Source of the DNA: Paenibacillus melissococcoides
GTDB lineage: Bacteria; Bacillota; Bacilli; Paenibacillales; Paenibacillaceae
NCBI GenBank assembly: GCA_944800085.1
Contig: CALYLO010000007.1
Coordinates: forward strand, 86,001 to 150,000
DNA length: 64,000 nt
Direction of reading: 5' to 3'
Part shown: piece by piece, positions 42,913-52,609 of the stretch
Layout of the letters: every line of letters begins with the position of its first letter
Numbering within the stretch: the first letter of the stretch is position 1
Program-made: the position numbers and the translations under genes
Notes under the pieces: generated by a model
Databases searched by the model: none
Told to the model about the DNA's origin: nothing
Seen by the model: the letters and a program-made list of their open reading frames with translations, nothing else

Positions 42913-42949
42913 TTCAACAACTGAGCACTTTCGGTCCGGGATCGCTAGA

Positions 42950-43582
42950 TCAATCCCGAGCCGCTCGCGGACCCTCGGCCAGACGGAGGAACCGCTCGAG
43001 CAGCAGCCGGCCCACTTCCCCGCTCTTCTCGGGGTGGAACTGCATCCCGTACAGGCGGCCCCGGCCGACCATCGCCGTAACCCTATGGCCTCCGTATTGG
43101 CAGGTGGCGATCACGTCCTCCTGCTTCCCGGCCAGCACATGGTACGAGTGGACGAAGTAGACATGCCCTTCCTCCAGCCCGGCCGTCAGCGCATGATCCG
43201 GCTGCCGCCATTGCAGCCGGTTCCAGCCCATATGCGGCACCTTGTAATGGCCGCCCTCGAAGCGGACAACCCGGCCGGGCAGCAGCCCGAGTCCGGCATG
43301 GCGGCCATGCTCTTCCCCTTCCTCGAAGAGCAGCTGCATGCCGAGGCAGATGCCGAGGGCCGGCTTCCCGGTCTGCACCGCCTCCGTGAACGCCCGGCCC
43401 AGGCCGGTCGCCTGCAGCGATTCCATCGCATCGCCGAACGCGCCCACGCCGGGCAGAATGATGCCGCCGGCCTCCGCCAGCTCCCCGGGCTCGCGGCAGA
43501 TGGCCGCTTCATAGCCGAGGCGTTCCACCGCCGTGCTGACGCTGTGCAGATTCCCCATTCCGTAATCCAATACCGCAATCAT
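42950..43582 (-). CDS. hisH: HisH, glutaminase subunit of imidazole glycerol phosphate synthase
   Basis: The 210-residue class I amidotransferase has IAVLDYGMGNLHSV, LPGVGAFGDAM and the nucleophile elbow ALGICLGMQLLFE (catalytic Cys), then GHRVTAMVGRGRLYGMQFHPEKSGEVG with the His and Glu. It delivers ammonia to HisF, which is missing here, so this subunit has no partner in the operon. The stop is followed by the unusual 480-bp spacer. Confidence 0.95.
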   Translation of the reverse strand: MIAVLDYGMGNLHSVSTAVERLGYEAAICREPGELAEAGGIILPGVGAFGDAMESLQATGLGRAFTEAVQTGKPALGICLGMQLLFEEGEEHGRHAGLGLLPGRVVRFEGGHYKVPHMGWNRLQWRQPDHALTAGLEEGHVYFVHSYHVLAGKQEDVIATCQYGGHRVTAMVGRGRLYGMQFHPEKSGEVGRLLLERFLRLAEGPRAARD

Positions 43583-43585
43583 GGC

Positions 43586-44191
43586 TTACAGCACTCCCTT
43601 GGTGGACGGAACGCCCTGCACGCGCGGATCGATCGCGGTCGCTTCATCCAGGGCCCGCCCGAGCGCCTTGAACACGGCTTCGATAATATGGTGCGTGTTC
43701 TGCCCGTAATGAACGATAACATGAAGCGTCATGCGGCTCTCCAGCGCCAGCTTCCATAGAAATTCATGCACCAGCTCGGTATCGAACGCCCCGACCCGGG
43801 CCGCCGGATAGACCGCGCGGTGCTCGAAGTGAGGCCGGTTGCTCAGATCGATGACGACTTGGGCAAGCGCCTCGTCCATCGGGACGAACACCGAGGCATA
43901 GCGCCGGATGCCCGCTTTGTTCCCGAGCGCCTCGCGCAGCGCCTGGCCGAGACAGATAGCGATATCCTCCACCGTATGGTGGTCGTCGATATCCGTATCT
44001 CCCTTCGCCTGGACGGCGAGATCGAACTGGCCATGCTTCGCGAACAGGTCCAGCATATGGTTGAGGAACGGCACGCCCGTCTCCAGGCGGCTTATGCCGC
44101 TTCCGTCTACATTGAACGACAACTGTATATCCGTCTCATTCGTGGTGCGGGCAATGGCCGCTTCCCGCGCTTGCAATGCTCCATATTCCAT
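43586..44191 (-). CDS. hisB: HisB, imidazoleglycerol-phosphate dehydratase
   Basis: The 201-residue monofunctional enzyme has GSGISRLETGVPFLNHMLDLFAKHGQFDLAVQAKGDTDIDDHHTVEDIAICLGQAL, with the Mn-binding HHxxED pattern, and a second SLESRMTLHVIVHYGQNTHHIIEAVFKALG. The gene stands 3 bases before hisH. It catalyses step 6. Confidence 0.96.
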   Translation of the reverse strand: MEYGALQAREAAIARTTNETDIQLSFNVDGSGISRLETGVPFLNHMLDLFAKHGQFDLAVQAKGDTDIDDHHTVEDIAICLGQALREALGNKAGIRRYASVFVPMDEALAQVVIDLSNRPHFEHRAVYPAARVGAFDTELVHEFLWKLALESRMTLHVIVHYGQNTHHIIEAVFKALGRALDEATAIDPRVQGVPSTKGVL

Positions 44192-44273
44192 TGATCGTTC
44201 CGCCCTTCTTCTCGTGTATGCTGTATTGCGGCAGCGCCGCCTGACAGCTCTCCCTGCCCCGGCAGCCGGTGTT

Positions 44274-45560
44274 CTATTCCTTCATCTGCCCGAGCCGGAT
44301 TCCGATCGCGCGGGCATGCGCCTCCAGGCCTTCGTGGCGGGCGAGCTCCATAATCCGCTCCCCGTCCCGCTGCAGCGCCTCCCGGCTGTACCGGATCAGA
44401 CTCGACTTCTTCATGAACATCTCGACGTCGACCGGCGAAGAGAAGCGCGCCGTGCCGTTCGTCGGAATGATGTGGTTCGGACCGGCGTAATAGTCGCCTA
44501 CCGGCTCGGAGCTGTACTCGCCGAGGAAAATCGCGCCGGCATTCTCGATCGCGCCCACCCATTCCATCGGGTCGGACGTCACAATCTCCAGATGCTCCGG
44601 CGCGAGGCGGTTGACCAGCTCTACGCCTTCCTTCAGCCCGGGCACCACCACGATCGCCCCGTACCCTTCCAGCGACTTCGCCGCGATGTCCCGGCGCGGC
44701 AGCGTGGCGAGCTGGCGCTCCACCTCGGCGGCCACCGCCTCCGCGAGCTGGCGCGAGTCTGTGACGAGCACGGCCGACGCCATCGCGTCATGCTCGGCCT
44801 GGGACAGCAGATCGGCCGCCACATAGGCCGGCGTCGCCGTCGCATCCGCCAAGACGACAATCTCGGAAGGGCCGGCGATGCTGTCGATATCGACCGCGCC
44901 GTACACCTCGCGCTTCGCCAGGGCGACATAAATGTTGCCCGGCCCGCAGATTTTGTCGACCGGGGCGATCATCTCCGTGCCATAAGCCAGGGCGGCGATC
45001 GCTTGGGCTCCGCCAACCTGGTAGATTTCCTTCACGCCGGCTTCCGCCGCCGCGACCAGAATATGCGGGTCGATCCCGCCCTGGCCGCCGGTCGAGGGCG
45101 GCGTGACCATGACGATCTCGGGCACGCCCGCGACCTGAGCGGGGATGACGTTCATCAGCACGGACGAAGGATAAGCCGCGCTCCCGCCGGGGACATAGAC
45201 GCCGACCCGCTTCAGCGGCCGTACAATTTGCCCTAGCAGCGTGCCGTCCGGCTGGAAATCCATCCATGACGTGCGCTTCTGCTTCTCGTGGAAGGCGCGG
45301 ATATTCGCGGCCGCCTCGCGCAGGGCGGCGAGGAAGGCGTCCTTCACTTGCCCGTAAGCCGCCTCAATCTCCTCCGGTGCGATGCGAAGCTGCGCCGAAG
45401 CCAGCTCCATCCGGTCGAACTGTCCGGTATAACGGAGGACCGCCGCATCCCCCTCCTTCCGCACATCCCGGATAATCGCCTGAACCGTCTCCAACTGCTC
45501 CCGCGTTCCATAATCTGCCTTGCGCTCCACACGCCAATCCGCTGCTTCGATAATCCGCAT
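44274..45560 (-). CDS. hisD: HisD, histidinol dehydrogenase
   Basis: The 428-residue enzyme has [65 protein letters not shown], the zinc ligand region SQAEHD and the C-terminal [21 protein letters not shown]. It performs the last two oxidations to histidine. Length and motifs are intact. Confidence 0.96.
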   Translation of the reverse strand: MRIIEAADWRVERKADYGTREQLETVQAIIRDVRKEGDAAVLRYTGQFDRMELASAQLRIAPEEIEAAYGQVKDAFLAALREAAANIRAFHEKQKRTSWMDFQPDGTLLGQIVRPLKRVGVYVPGGSAAYPSSVLMNVIPAQVAGVPEIVMVTPPSTGGQGGIDPHILVAAAEAGVKEIYQVGGAQAIAALAYGTEMIAPVDKICGPGNIYVALAKREVYGAVDIDSIAGPSEIVVLADATATPAYVAADLLSQAEHDAMASAVLVTDSRQLAEAVAAEVERQLATLPRRDIAAKSLEGYGAIVVVPGLKEGVELVNRLAPEHLEIVTSDPMEWVGAIENAGAIFLGEYSSEPVGDYYAGPNHIIPTNGTARFSSPVDVEMFMKKSSLIRYSREALQRDGERIMELARHEGLEAHARAIGIRLGQMKE

Positions 45561-45771
45561 GCTGCTTCTCCCGTCCTCTCCTGAAATGTACCGCAGGCGT
45601 CCATCACATCGCTGCCTCTATCCGGCGGCGGGTCCGATCGACCGCGATCCTGCCGTTCTCTCTGTCCTTCATATATCTCTTGCAATCAACCTGCTATCTG
45701 TATAAATCTATTTCATTCCGCCATAAATCCGCTCGAAGTAGCACGAATCGGACGGCGGCAGCCCGCATCTC

Positions 45772-46404
45772 CTACAACTGCGGAGGCAGGACGCGCTGAA
45801 TCCGGTCGGATAGCTGCTGAATCGCTTCGTTCTTCATCCGGTAGCTGACCCGGTTCGCAATCAGCCGGCTCGTAATGCCGAACATCTCTTCCAGCTCCAC
45901 GAGGCCGTTCTCCTTCAACGTTTTGCCGGTCTCGACCATATCGACGATCCGATCCGCCAGCCCGATTAACGGAGCGAGCTCGATCGAGCCGTTCAGCTTA
46001 ATCACTTCCACCTGCTGGCCCTGTTCCCGGAAATACTGCGAAGCGACATTCGGGTACTTCGTCGCAACCCGCAGATGAATGGATGGCTTCCAGGACGGAA
46101 GGCCAATGACCGACATCCGGCAGCGGGCAATGCCGAGATCGAGCAGCTCATAGACATCCTTGTTCTCTTCCATCAGCACATCTTTGCCGGCGATGCCGAC
46201 ATCCGCCACCCCGTACTCGACATAAGTCGGAACGTCGACCGGCTTCGCCATAATGAACTGCATCCGTGCTTCCGGCACGTCAATGATCAGCTTGCGGGAA
46301 TCCTCTTCATCCTCAGGGACCGGCAGCCCCGCATCGCGAAAGAGCGTGGAAGCCTGCTTGTAGATCCGGCCCTTCGGCATAGCCACCTTCAACCAATCCT
46401 GCAT
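45772..46404 (-). CDS. hisG: HisG, short-form ATP phosphoribosyltransferase
   Basis: The 210-residue protein shows [39 protein letters not shown] and [27 protein letters not shown]. The short form lacks the regulatory domain and needs HisZ, encoded just upstream. It catalyses the first step of the pathway. Confidence 0.96.
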   Translation of the reverse strand: MQDWLKVAMPKGRIYKQASTLFRDAGLPVPEDEEDSRKLIIDVPEARMQFIMAKPVDVPTYVEYGVADVGIAGKDVLMEENKDVYELLDLGIARCRMSVIGLPSWKPSIHLRVATKYPNVASQYFREQGQQVEVIKLNGSIELAPLIGLADRIVDMVETGKTLKENGLVELEEMFGITSRLIANRVSYRMKNEAIQQLSDRIQRVLPPQL

Positions 46405-46485
46405 CGTATCCCTCCTGTATTCACGGGGGCCGCGAGGCGAAGCGCAATTCCGGCTCCCAGCCCCGGTCCCGTCATCTCTCCTGCG

Positions 46486-47697
46486 TCATGATTGCGTAAA
46501 GGTGAGCACTTCGCGGTAACGGCCGCCCTGCGGCTGGCCATCGGCTTCCGCTCCGTCCCGGGATGTCCTTCCCGCCGCGCCGCCACTCAGCAGCCGGGTA
46601 ACGGCGATCACGCCTGCCGCACGCAGCCGGGCCGCTTCCGCCAAGGCGTCCGCCCGCCGGGCCGCCTCATACTGAATCAGCACCGGCTTCGCCTGCTCCT
46701 CTTCGTTCCCGCCAGGCCGGGACAAGGCATCCATAATGCGCGTCGTCTTGAGCGCGAAGCCCGTCGCCGGAGCAGGACGGCCGAATTGCTGCAGCAAATG
46801 ATCGTAACGCCCGCCGCTCATGACCGGGAACCCCATGTCTGCGGCATATCCTTCGAAAATCGTGCCCGTATAATAAGAAAAGTCCCCCAGCATCGTCAAA
46901 TCGAGCAGCAGATGCTCTGCCGCCCCGTACGCCTCCAGCACTTCCCATACCTGCTCCAGATGAGCAAGCGAGGCCGCCATCTCCGGCTTCCCGTACAGCG
47001 TGCGCGCCTGGTCCAGCACCGCGCGCCCGCCCCGGAGCTGCAGCAGCGCCTCCAGCGGCTCGATCTGCTCGGCATCCAGGCCGAGCAGGCTCACCTGCGC
47101 CCGGTAGCCGACCACGTCGCGCTGAATCAGCAGCTGCTTCAGGCGCAGCTGGTTCTCCTCATCCCCGGGCAGCGCATCCTCGAACAAGCTCTGCACATAT
47201 CCGTGATGCCCGAGGGCCACCTTGAACCGCTCGATCCCCGAGGCCTTCAGGCAGGCGATCGCCAGCGCGATGACCTCCGCATCCGCCTCCGGCGAACCGT
47301 CGCCCGCCAGCTCCGCGCCCGTCTGGAAAAACTCGGCCTCCCGCCCCGCCTCGTCTTCCATCGCCCGGAACACATTCGCATGATAGGACAGGCGAATCGG
47401 GAACGGCTCCTTGCCGAGCAAGGAAGAGACGACGCGCGCGATCGGCCCCGTCATATCCGAACGCAGCACCATCGGCGTTCCGCGCTGGTTCAGAAGCTTG
47501 AACAGCTTCTGATCGGAGGTGGCGCTGGCCGTTCCTACCGTGTCATAGAATTCCATCGTCGGGGTAATGATTTGCGTATATCCCCAGCACTCCATCGTAT
47601 GGAGCACCTTCCGCTCGATTTCTCTTAGCTTGCGAACCGCTTCCGGCAAATAATCCCGCACGCCGGACGGCTTCTCGAACATTCTCGGCTTCGACAT
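46486..47697 (-). CDS. hisZ: HisZ, regulatory subunit of ATP phosphoribosyltransferase
   Basis: About 403 residues resembling histidyl-tRNA synthetase: EKPSGVRDYLPEAVRKLREIERKVL, PTMEFYDTVG and VLRSDMTGPIARVVSSLL. Like HisZ it lacks the anticodon-binding domain. ATG 47697 (MSKPRMFEKP) has a ggggtgag site; the longer frame to 47748 has none. It is the first gene of the operon; upstream are tggta-tcactg-tacca arms that could be an operator. Confidence 0.94.
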   Translation of the reverse strand: MSKPRMFEKPSGVRDYLPEAVRKLREIERKVLHTMECWGYTQIITPTMEFYDTVGTASATSDQKLFKLLNQRGTPMVLRSDMTGPIARVVSSLLGKEPFPIRLSYHANVFRAMEDEAGREAEFFQTGAELAGDGSPEADAEVIALAIACLKASGIERFKVALGHHGYVQSLFEDALPGDEENQLRLKQLLIQRDVVGYRAQVSLLGLDAEQIEPLEALLQLRGGRAVLDQARTLYGKPEMAASLAHLEQVWEVLEAYGAAEHLLLDLTMLGDFSYYTGTIFEGYAADMGFPVMSGGRYDHLLQQFGRPAPATGFALKTTRIMDALSRPGGNEEEQAKPVLIQYEAARRADALAEAARLRAAGVIAVTRLLSGGAAGRTSRDGAEADGQPQGGRYREVLTFTQS

Positions 47698-48012
47698 GGT
47701 CTCACCCCGTATTATGCATTTTACTTTAATATGGTACAGTGATACCAAGTTAATTAATTAGCAAAATGAAGTAAAAATTTAAAGGTAATATTATCACGGA
47801 TCGGCGTCACCGTCAATCCCTAAGCGGGTCTTCTGTCAACGCTGCCGCACACGGCAAAAAAGGGGGTCTCATAGGCAGGGCATAAGGATTGGGGTAAGGG
47901 GTGAACAGAGAATGGGGAGGCGGGAAAAATAGCGGCGGGCCAAGCGGTGGAAGATCAAAGCGGCGGAAGATGGATGAGGCAGTGAAATCCTGCGTGAATG
48001 CAGCAATTTACG
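47698..48012. other. hisZ upstream region up to the insertion sequence
   Basis: AT-rich DNA near 47700-47800 probably holds the his promoter (TTGGTA ... TAAAAT on the minus strand with a 19-bp gap, and the inverted repeat tggta/tacca). No riboswitch or T-box is recognised. The rest (47830-48012) is purine-rich and non-coding, and contains a partial dispersed repeat (aatcctgcgtgaatgcag). Confidence 0.45.
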
Positions 48013-48021
48013 TTATTTGAG
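48013..48021. repeat. Target-site duplication of the IS element, left
   Basis: ttatttgag, identical to 49535-49543 on the other side of the element. Confidence 0.9.
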
Positions 48022-48113
48022 CACTAGCGTTGCATCAATCTTTTTACGAAAATTTCTATCCCATAAGTCTCTATATTTGTAACTTATTGAACTATATTCG
48101 TGGACAAAAATAA

Positions 48114-48180
48114 AGAAATCTCCTATTGTTGAGTTACCCAAAGCGTTATCCATAAAAACGCCTCAACAAAGGAGATTTCT
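48114..48180 (+). promoter_or_regulatory. Stem-loop sequestering the transposase ribosome site
   Basis: agaaatctcc (48114-48123) pairs with ggagatttct (48171-48180), and ttgttgag with ctcaacaa extends the stem to 18 bp. The right arm contains the Shine-Dalgarno ggag and ends at the ATG. In addition, loop bases 48144-48153 are the exact complement of the first ten bases of the gene. Transcripts entering from outside would fold and block translation, whereas an internal promoter would miss the left arm. Confidence 0.7.
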
Positions 48181-49371
48181 ATGGATAACGTACCGAATCA
48201 AAACGTCATTTGTCAATGCCTAAAATGGCTACATGTTCATTCTACTCGACACGAGTCATTGGATTACCGGGCCCAAAAGCTGTTTGTCGGCGCTTCGACA
48301 CTCTTATTTGTAGAGGCACAGCTTCAGCAACGAGACTCATACAAAGTCATGTCAGAGCATGTAGCCGCTAATCCTGAATTTCAAGAACTGCTTGGACTCA
48401 AGAGCATAAGCGCTTCCCAACTATCGCGGAAGCTGAAACGGCTGCCTATGGAGTATCTTCAGACGCTCTTTTTCTCGCTCATTGATCGAATCAAGCAACT
48501 TACAAAAGGGAAACGAGGCATTACGCCTGGTATTGGGAAACTCAAGCTAATCGATTCATCGGGAATTACACTACCTCCCATTCTCGCGAAATGGTCCTAT
48601 TGTTCCAAAAGTAGCCATGGCGTGAAGATGCACACCTCCTTGGTCGTTGCGGACTCCAAAACGATGTATCCAGACAAGATCGTCGCTTCAACCAAAGATG
48701 TAGCCGATCATGAAGTCGTGTTGGAATTTACAGTGGATAAAGATGCGACCTACGTGATGGACCGAGGATACCAGGTGTACGACCATTTTCAGAAATGGGT
48801 AGAGGATAAGATTAAATTTGTTTGCCGCGTCAAGCAAAAGAGCCGGTTAACGATCATCAGAAAAAGAGACCTCCCCAAAAGGCAGAATGGGTTTATCCTT
48901 GATGCTGATGTGACGATGCCTGAGCTGCCAGCGGTTCTGCGTTTGATTGAGTTTAACGATGACCAAGGGCGTACCTATCGAATTGTAACGAATCGATTTG
49001 ACTTATCCGCACATCAAATTGCCGAGATTTATCGAAATCGCTGGCATATTGAGTTGTTTTTTAAATGGGTCAAGCAGCATATTCGATTGGTAAAACCCCA
49101 CGGTTATACGGCCGAAGCGATTTGGAACCAAATGTATATTGCTTTAATCGCGTATGCTCTCTGTTTGCTGATTAAATTAACACTGGACTGTAAAAAGTCG
49201 ACATGGGACCTCCTCCAGTTGATTCGCATCTATGCGGAAAAACCATGGGAAAATTTGATCGCTGCACTCAACCGCAAGCCGACTCGAACATCTAGAGGTC
49301 GACCAAAGCGAAATGGGAGACGTCCGAAAAAGGCAACAAAGTCGATGAAACCGAGACTGATTGTGACGTAA
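48181..49371 (+). CDS. IS4-family transposase
   Basis: The 396-residue DDE transposase has the acidic residues in LKLIDSSGITLP, ATYVMDRGYQVYDHF and the family signature Y(2)R(3)E(6)K in YRNRWHIELFFKWVK. It ends in a basic tail (RTSRGRPKRNGRRPKKATKSMKPR). It appears intact and cuts the element out by hairpin chemistry typical of the IS4 family. Its translation start lies in a hairpin. Confidence 0.95.
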   Translation: MDNVPNQNVICQCLKWLHVHSTRHESLDYRAQKLFVGASTLLFVEAQLQQRDSYKVMSEHVAANPEFQELLGLKSISASQLSRKLKRLPMEYLQTLFFSLIDRIKQLTKGKRGITPGIGKLKLIDSSGITLPPILAKWSYCSKSSHGVKMHTSLVVADSKTMYPDKIVASTKDVADHEVVLEFTVDKDATYVMDRGYQVYDHFQKWVEDKIKFVCRVKQKSRLTIIRKRDLPKRQNGFILDADVTMPELPAVLRLIEFNDDQGRTYRIVTNRFDLSAHQIAEIYRNRWHIELFFKWVKQHIRLVKPHGYTAEAIWNQMYIALIAYALCLLIKLTLDCKKSTWDLLQLIRIYAEKPWENLIAALNRKPTRTSRGRPKRNGRRPKKATKSMKPRLIVT

Positions 49372-49534
49372 TGACAAACGAAAACGATTTTTACATATAA
49401 TGGATAACGCGTAGGGTCTGTTTCCAGCTCGACTTTTTTAGACTTAGCGCGGACATCGCAAATGTAAATATATATCATATATTGATGTTAATTGAAATTA
49501 GATTATGAACTAACCGCTCAATGCAACGCTAGTG

Positions 49535-49543
49535 TTATTTGAG
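49535..49543. repeat. Target-site duplication of the IS element, right
   Basis: ttatttgag, second copy of the 9-bp duplication. Confidence 0.9.
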
Positions 49544-49551
49544 GCACTATT

Positions 49552-49640
49552 TGATGAAATTCCTGCAAAAATCCATTATTTTCATCAATTTTTGTCTTTA
49601 ATCTATTAGATAGTCTGAAATTGAGGCGGTTTTACAGGAA
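49552..49640. repeat. Dispersed palindromic repeat, copy C
   Basis: tgatgaaattcctgcaaaaa then a tttcatcaattttt motif, ending in ttttacaggaa, resemble copies A and B. The IS element interrupted this repeat region, since aatcctgcgtgaatgcag lies on its left. The rest of the spacer up to 49775 holds no gene. Confidence 0.5.
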
Positions 49641-49775
49641 CCCTTGTGACGGAGTACACGTCATCAAGGGAAACTGCATATTCACAGTTTTTTCAGCCAC
49701 TTAGCTGTGAGAAGCAGGGGTGGGACTGCCCGCTGCAGCTAAAACACTGCTTATCGGACAGCCCCTTGAATTCCA

Positions 49776-50957
49776 TTATGCGCTTGTTCCCGGGGTGATA
49801 GATCCCGATTTTTGCCGGGACGCCCGCTTCGCCTTAAAGCTGCGCGGGACGGCGCCGAATCCGATCCAGGCGAACGGGATGAAGCGGAATGCCGCATAGA
49901 CGACGAGCCAGGACAAGCCGAGCGCGACGGCATAGCCTCCCGCGATATACAGCAGGTATGCAAGCGAGCCGCCCCCATGCCAAGCATATTTGCGGTACAG
50001 GGCAAGGAACACGGGATGCAGCAGGTAGATGCCGAAGGACAGATCCCCCAGCTGCACCAGAGCTTTGCGAAGCCAGTCCGGCAGCTTCCGTTCCAGGAAA
50101 AAGGCGAGCTGCATCAAGACGATGGCCGATGTGAGCGTATGGAAGTTCCACAGCATCTCATAGACAAGCGAGTTGGTCCATTCGTTGGTCGAACGGGACC
50201 AGAACCAGACCTGCACATGAAGCAGCGCGAACAGCAGCCAAGCGCCCCACAGCGTGAGCGACCCGATCCGGTAACGGAGCGGATTGCCCTTCTGCCCGAG
50301 CGATGTCAGCCACGGCCGAATCTTTTCGTAGTTCAGGCCAACATAGGCGCCCAGGAAATAATAGCTGACATAAGACAGCGAGATGCTGCCTTTATTGACA
50401 ATCTGGAGGTCATACTTATTCCAGAGCACGAAGCCCCACTGCAGCAGCAGCCCGAGCGGAATCGACCAAGCCAATATCGTCTTGGAGCGGAACAGCTTGA
50501 GCATGAACGGGAACAAGATGTAGAACTGAATGCTGATAAAAACAAAGTATAAGTGCGTATAAGCCGATCCGGTCAATAACTTCGTGAAAAAGGAATACAT
50601 CGAATCCTCGAAGCCGCGGTTGCGGTAATACATCATATGCTGCATCAGGAAGTACCCGGTCGATGCGACGATATACGGTATGATGACGTACAGCAGCCGG
50701 TTCCGGTAGAACTTGCCCAGCACGGCGGGCTCCAGCTTGTCCCGTCCCCCATAGTTGTAGAACAGCACGAAGCTGCTCAGCAGAATGAAGGTCGGCGTTC
50801 CGTATTTGAAAAAGATGTTGAAAAAGTTATACAGATAATACCAGTTCGAATCAACCATATCTACCGTTGCCTGCGAGGTGGAATGGACGCTGATGACGCC
50901 AATCATGGCCAGCGCTCGCACAATAGGAATGGCAGTAATGTGCTCTTTGCGGCTCAT
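49776..50957 (-). CDS. Acyltransferase 3 family membrane protein
   Basis: The 393-residue protein starts ITAIPIVRALAMIGVISVHS, with the catalytic-region His, and has about ten hydrophobic segments (for example TPTFILLSSFVLFYNYGG, LYFVFISIQFYILFPFMLKLF, SFGIYLLHPVFLALY). Members transfer acyl groups to surface polysaccharide or lipid. The target is unknown here. The polysaccharide deacetylase and acetyltransferase genes are near. Confidence 0.85.
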   Translation of the reverse strand: MSRKEHITAIPIVRALAMIGVISVHSTSQATVDMVDSNWYYLYNFFNIFFKYGTPTFILLSSFVLFYNYGGRDKLEPAVLGKFYRNRLLYVIIPYIVASTGYFLMQHMMYYRNRGFEDSMYSFFTKLLTGSAYTHLYFVFISIQFYILFPFMLKLFRSKTILAWSIPLGLLLQWGFVLWNKYDLQIVNKGSISLSYVSYYFLGAYVGLNYEKIRPWLTSLGQKGNPLRYRIGSLTLWGAWLLFALLHVQVWFWSRSTNEWTNSLVYEMLWNFHTLTSAIVLMQLAFFLERKLPDWLRKALVQLGDLSFGIYLLHPVFLALYRKYAWHGGGSLAYLLYIAGGYAVALGLSWLVVYAAFRFIPFAWIGFGAVPRSFKAKRASRQKSGSITPGTSA

Positions 50958-51184
50958 TTGTCCTTCCTTTCCGACACCTGCCGGCCGGCAAGCATCTGAA
51001 CAGGCAGGTGCGGCCAGTCTCGGATCGACCAGCAGCGCCTGCTCCTAAATGATGAATGATTGCAGGTTATGAAATGAAAAACATTTACAACATAACATTA
51101 TATGTCAAAATTCGACTAACCTCAACCGAAAACATCGCTTTTTAATGGAAGATTCGACTAGTAAAGTTTACGCGTGGCGGTATA

Positions 51185-52447
51185 TTATATGCCATTATCC
51201 GAATATTGCCCCGGGAACAACTCGATGCTGCGATCCGCATCTCTCATCTTATAGCTCAACCGGAAATGATGCTTCAAATCGTTGAGCGCAACATACCATT
51301 TTCCGTTCTTCACGATAGGGGGAACAGACAGCACCAGCTCCGCGCCGTTCCAGGTCACGATTCGGCTCGGCTTGACGCGGGCCACCTTCGTATGCGCGCC
51401 CCCGTTGCGCATCTGCTCGATAAGCCTCGGCGTCGCAATCTGCTGATTCCCCGCATTGATGCGGAACCCGTTCCGGTTGGTCCGCCCGTTAATCCCGGGT
51501 CGAACCGTGAACGTAATCGGGATATCCAGCTCGCGGCAAATCTCCAGCACCTTGCTGTTATAGGCGCCGAACGGAAACGCCAGCAAGCTGTGCGTATTGC
51601 CCAGCTCCTCCTTCAGCACCTTCTCCGCCTTGGCCAGATCGCGGCGAACCCGCTCCTCATATTCCTCTTCGGTCTCCTTGCGGTCTTCTTTCCTCAGGTA
51701 CCTCTTCCAGGTCAGCATCGGGCGGAGATAGCCCCGTTCATTCACCGGGCGATATGCATGAGAGTTGAAGGTATGGCTGTAGAAGCTCATCCCCTGCTCC
51801 TTCATCTCCCGCATCTGCGCCCAGGTCAGCTTCTTGTGCTTGGTCTGCTTCGGATTATCAATCGTCTCGACGATAACGAAGTTCGTAGCGGTAAGATGGT
51901 ATTTCCGCAGCACCGGGTACACTTCCGTATAGAACGTCTCGTACCCGTCATCGAAGGTAAGCATCACGGCATTCGGCGGGACCGGGGCGCCGTTCAGCAT
52001 ATAATCGATATATTCATCCATGGTTATCACATGAAACCCGCTGCTCATCATCGCCTGAAGCTGCTCCTCGAACTGCTCCGGCGAGATAAACGTGACGTTG
52101 TCCGGGTTCTTCTCTACATTGTGGTACATGAGTACAACAACCTGATCCTCATAAAAGACCGGCTTATAATCCCATTGCGATTCCGGTCTCGTCGTCGGGT
52201 ACATCTGAAGCTCTTTTCCTTCATCGACGATATGTACGTCCACTCCGTATGCTTGCTGCAGCGCATCAGCCGAGATATACCATTCTCCGCCTGCCTGAAG
52301 CGCGTACTCGCCTTGGTTGGCTTGACCCTTCCAGACGAGAGGGCGGCTGACGATATCATTCCTGTCAATATCAATGAACAGCGCGACGCACAGCAGGGCA
52401 ATCAGGAGCACCGCGCCTGCAGCACGTCTCATCCTCATTCCCTTCAT
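51185..52447 (-). CDS. Membrane-anchored polysaccharide deacetylase
   Basis: The 420-residue protein has an N-terminal membrane anchor (AGAVLLIALLCVALFIDI). A small beta stalk-like domain follows (GEWYISADALQQAYGVDVHIVDEG), then a NodB-type deacetylase with VVLMYHNV, MLTFDDGYETFY (metal Asp) and SFYSHTFNSHAY (metal His), and a second stalk-like domain at the C-terminus. It would remove N-acetyl groups from peptidoglycan or another surface polymer. A promoter-like AT-rich stretch precedes it. Confidence 0.88.
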   Translation of the reverse strand: MKGMRMRRAAGAVLLIALLCVALFIDIDRNDIVSRPLVWKGQANQGEYALQAGGEWYISADALQQAYGVDVHIVDEGKELQMYPTTRPESQWDYKPVFYEDQVVVLMYHNVEKNPDNVTFISPEQFEEQLQAMMSSGFHVITMDEYIDYMLNGAPVPPNAVMLTFDDGYETFYTEVYPVLRKYHLTATNFVIVETIDNPKQTKHKKLTWAQMREMKEQGMSFYSHTFNSHAYRPVNERGYLRPMLTWKRYLRKEDRKETEEEYEERVRRDLAKAEKVLKEELGNTHSLLAFPFGAYNSKVLEICRELDIPITFTVRPGINGRTNRNGFRINAGNQQIATPRLIEQMRNGGAHTKVARVKPSRIVTWNGAELVLSVPPIVKNGKWYVALNDLKHHFRLSYKMRDADRSIELFPGQYSDNGI

Positions 52448-52609
52448 CCTCTACACCATCTCTTTGTTGCATCCATCCAACATTAGCACATTCCCTGATG
52501 CTTGTCATTTCTTACTTTTCTTATTTATCTAAAAAATTGATAGTACATATCGAAGTCCCGAGAGGGCCTCCAACAGGAAAAACCGGCAGCCTCCCATACG
52601 ACTGCCGGA

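Larger units (their letters stand above)
48022..49534 (+). mobile_element. IS4-family insertion sequence, complete (1513 bp)
   Basis: Terminal inverted repeats CACTAGCGTTGCAT (perfect for 14 bases) bound the element, and a 9-bp target duplication ttatttgag lies outside both ends. It carries one transposase gene reading plus. The inserted site is in the dispersed repeat region upstream of the his operon. Intact ends and a perfect duplication suggest recent insertion. Confidence 0.92.

Noticed and set aside
43908-45236. 442-codon plus-strand frame opposite hisB and hisD
   Set aside because: It is antisense to two conserved enzymes, and the composition is unlike a protein.
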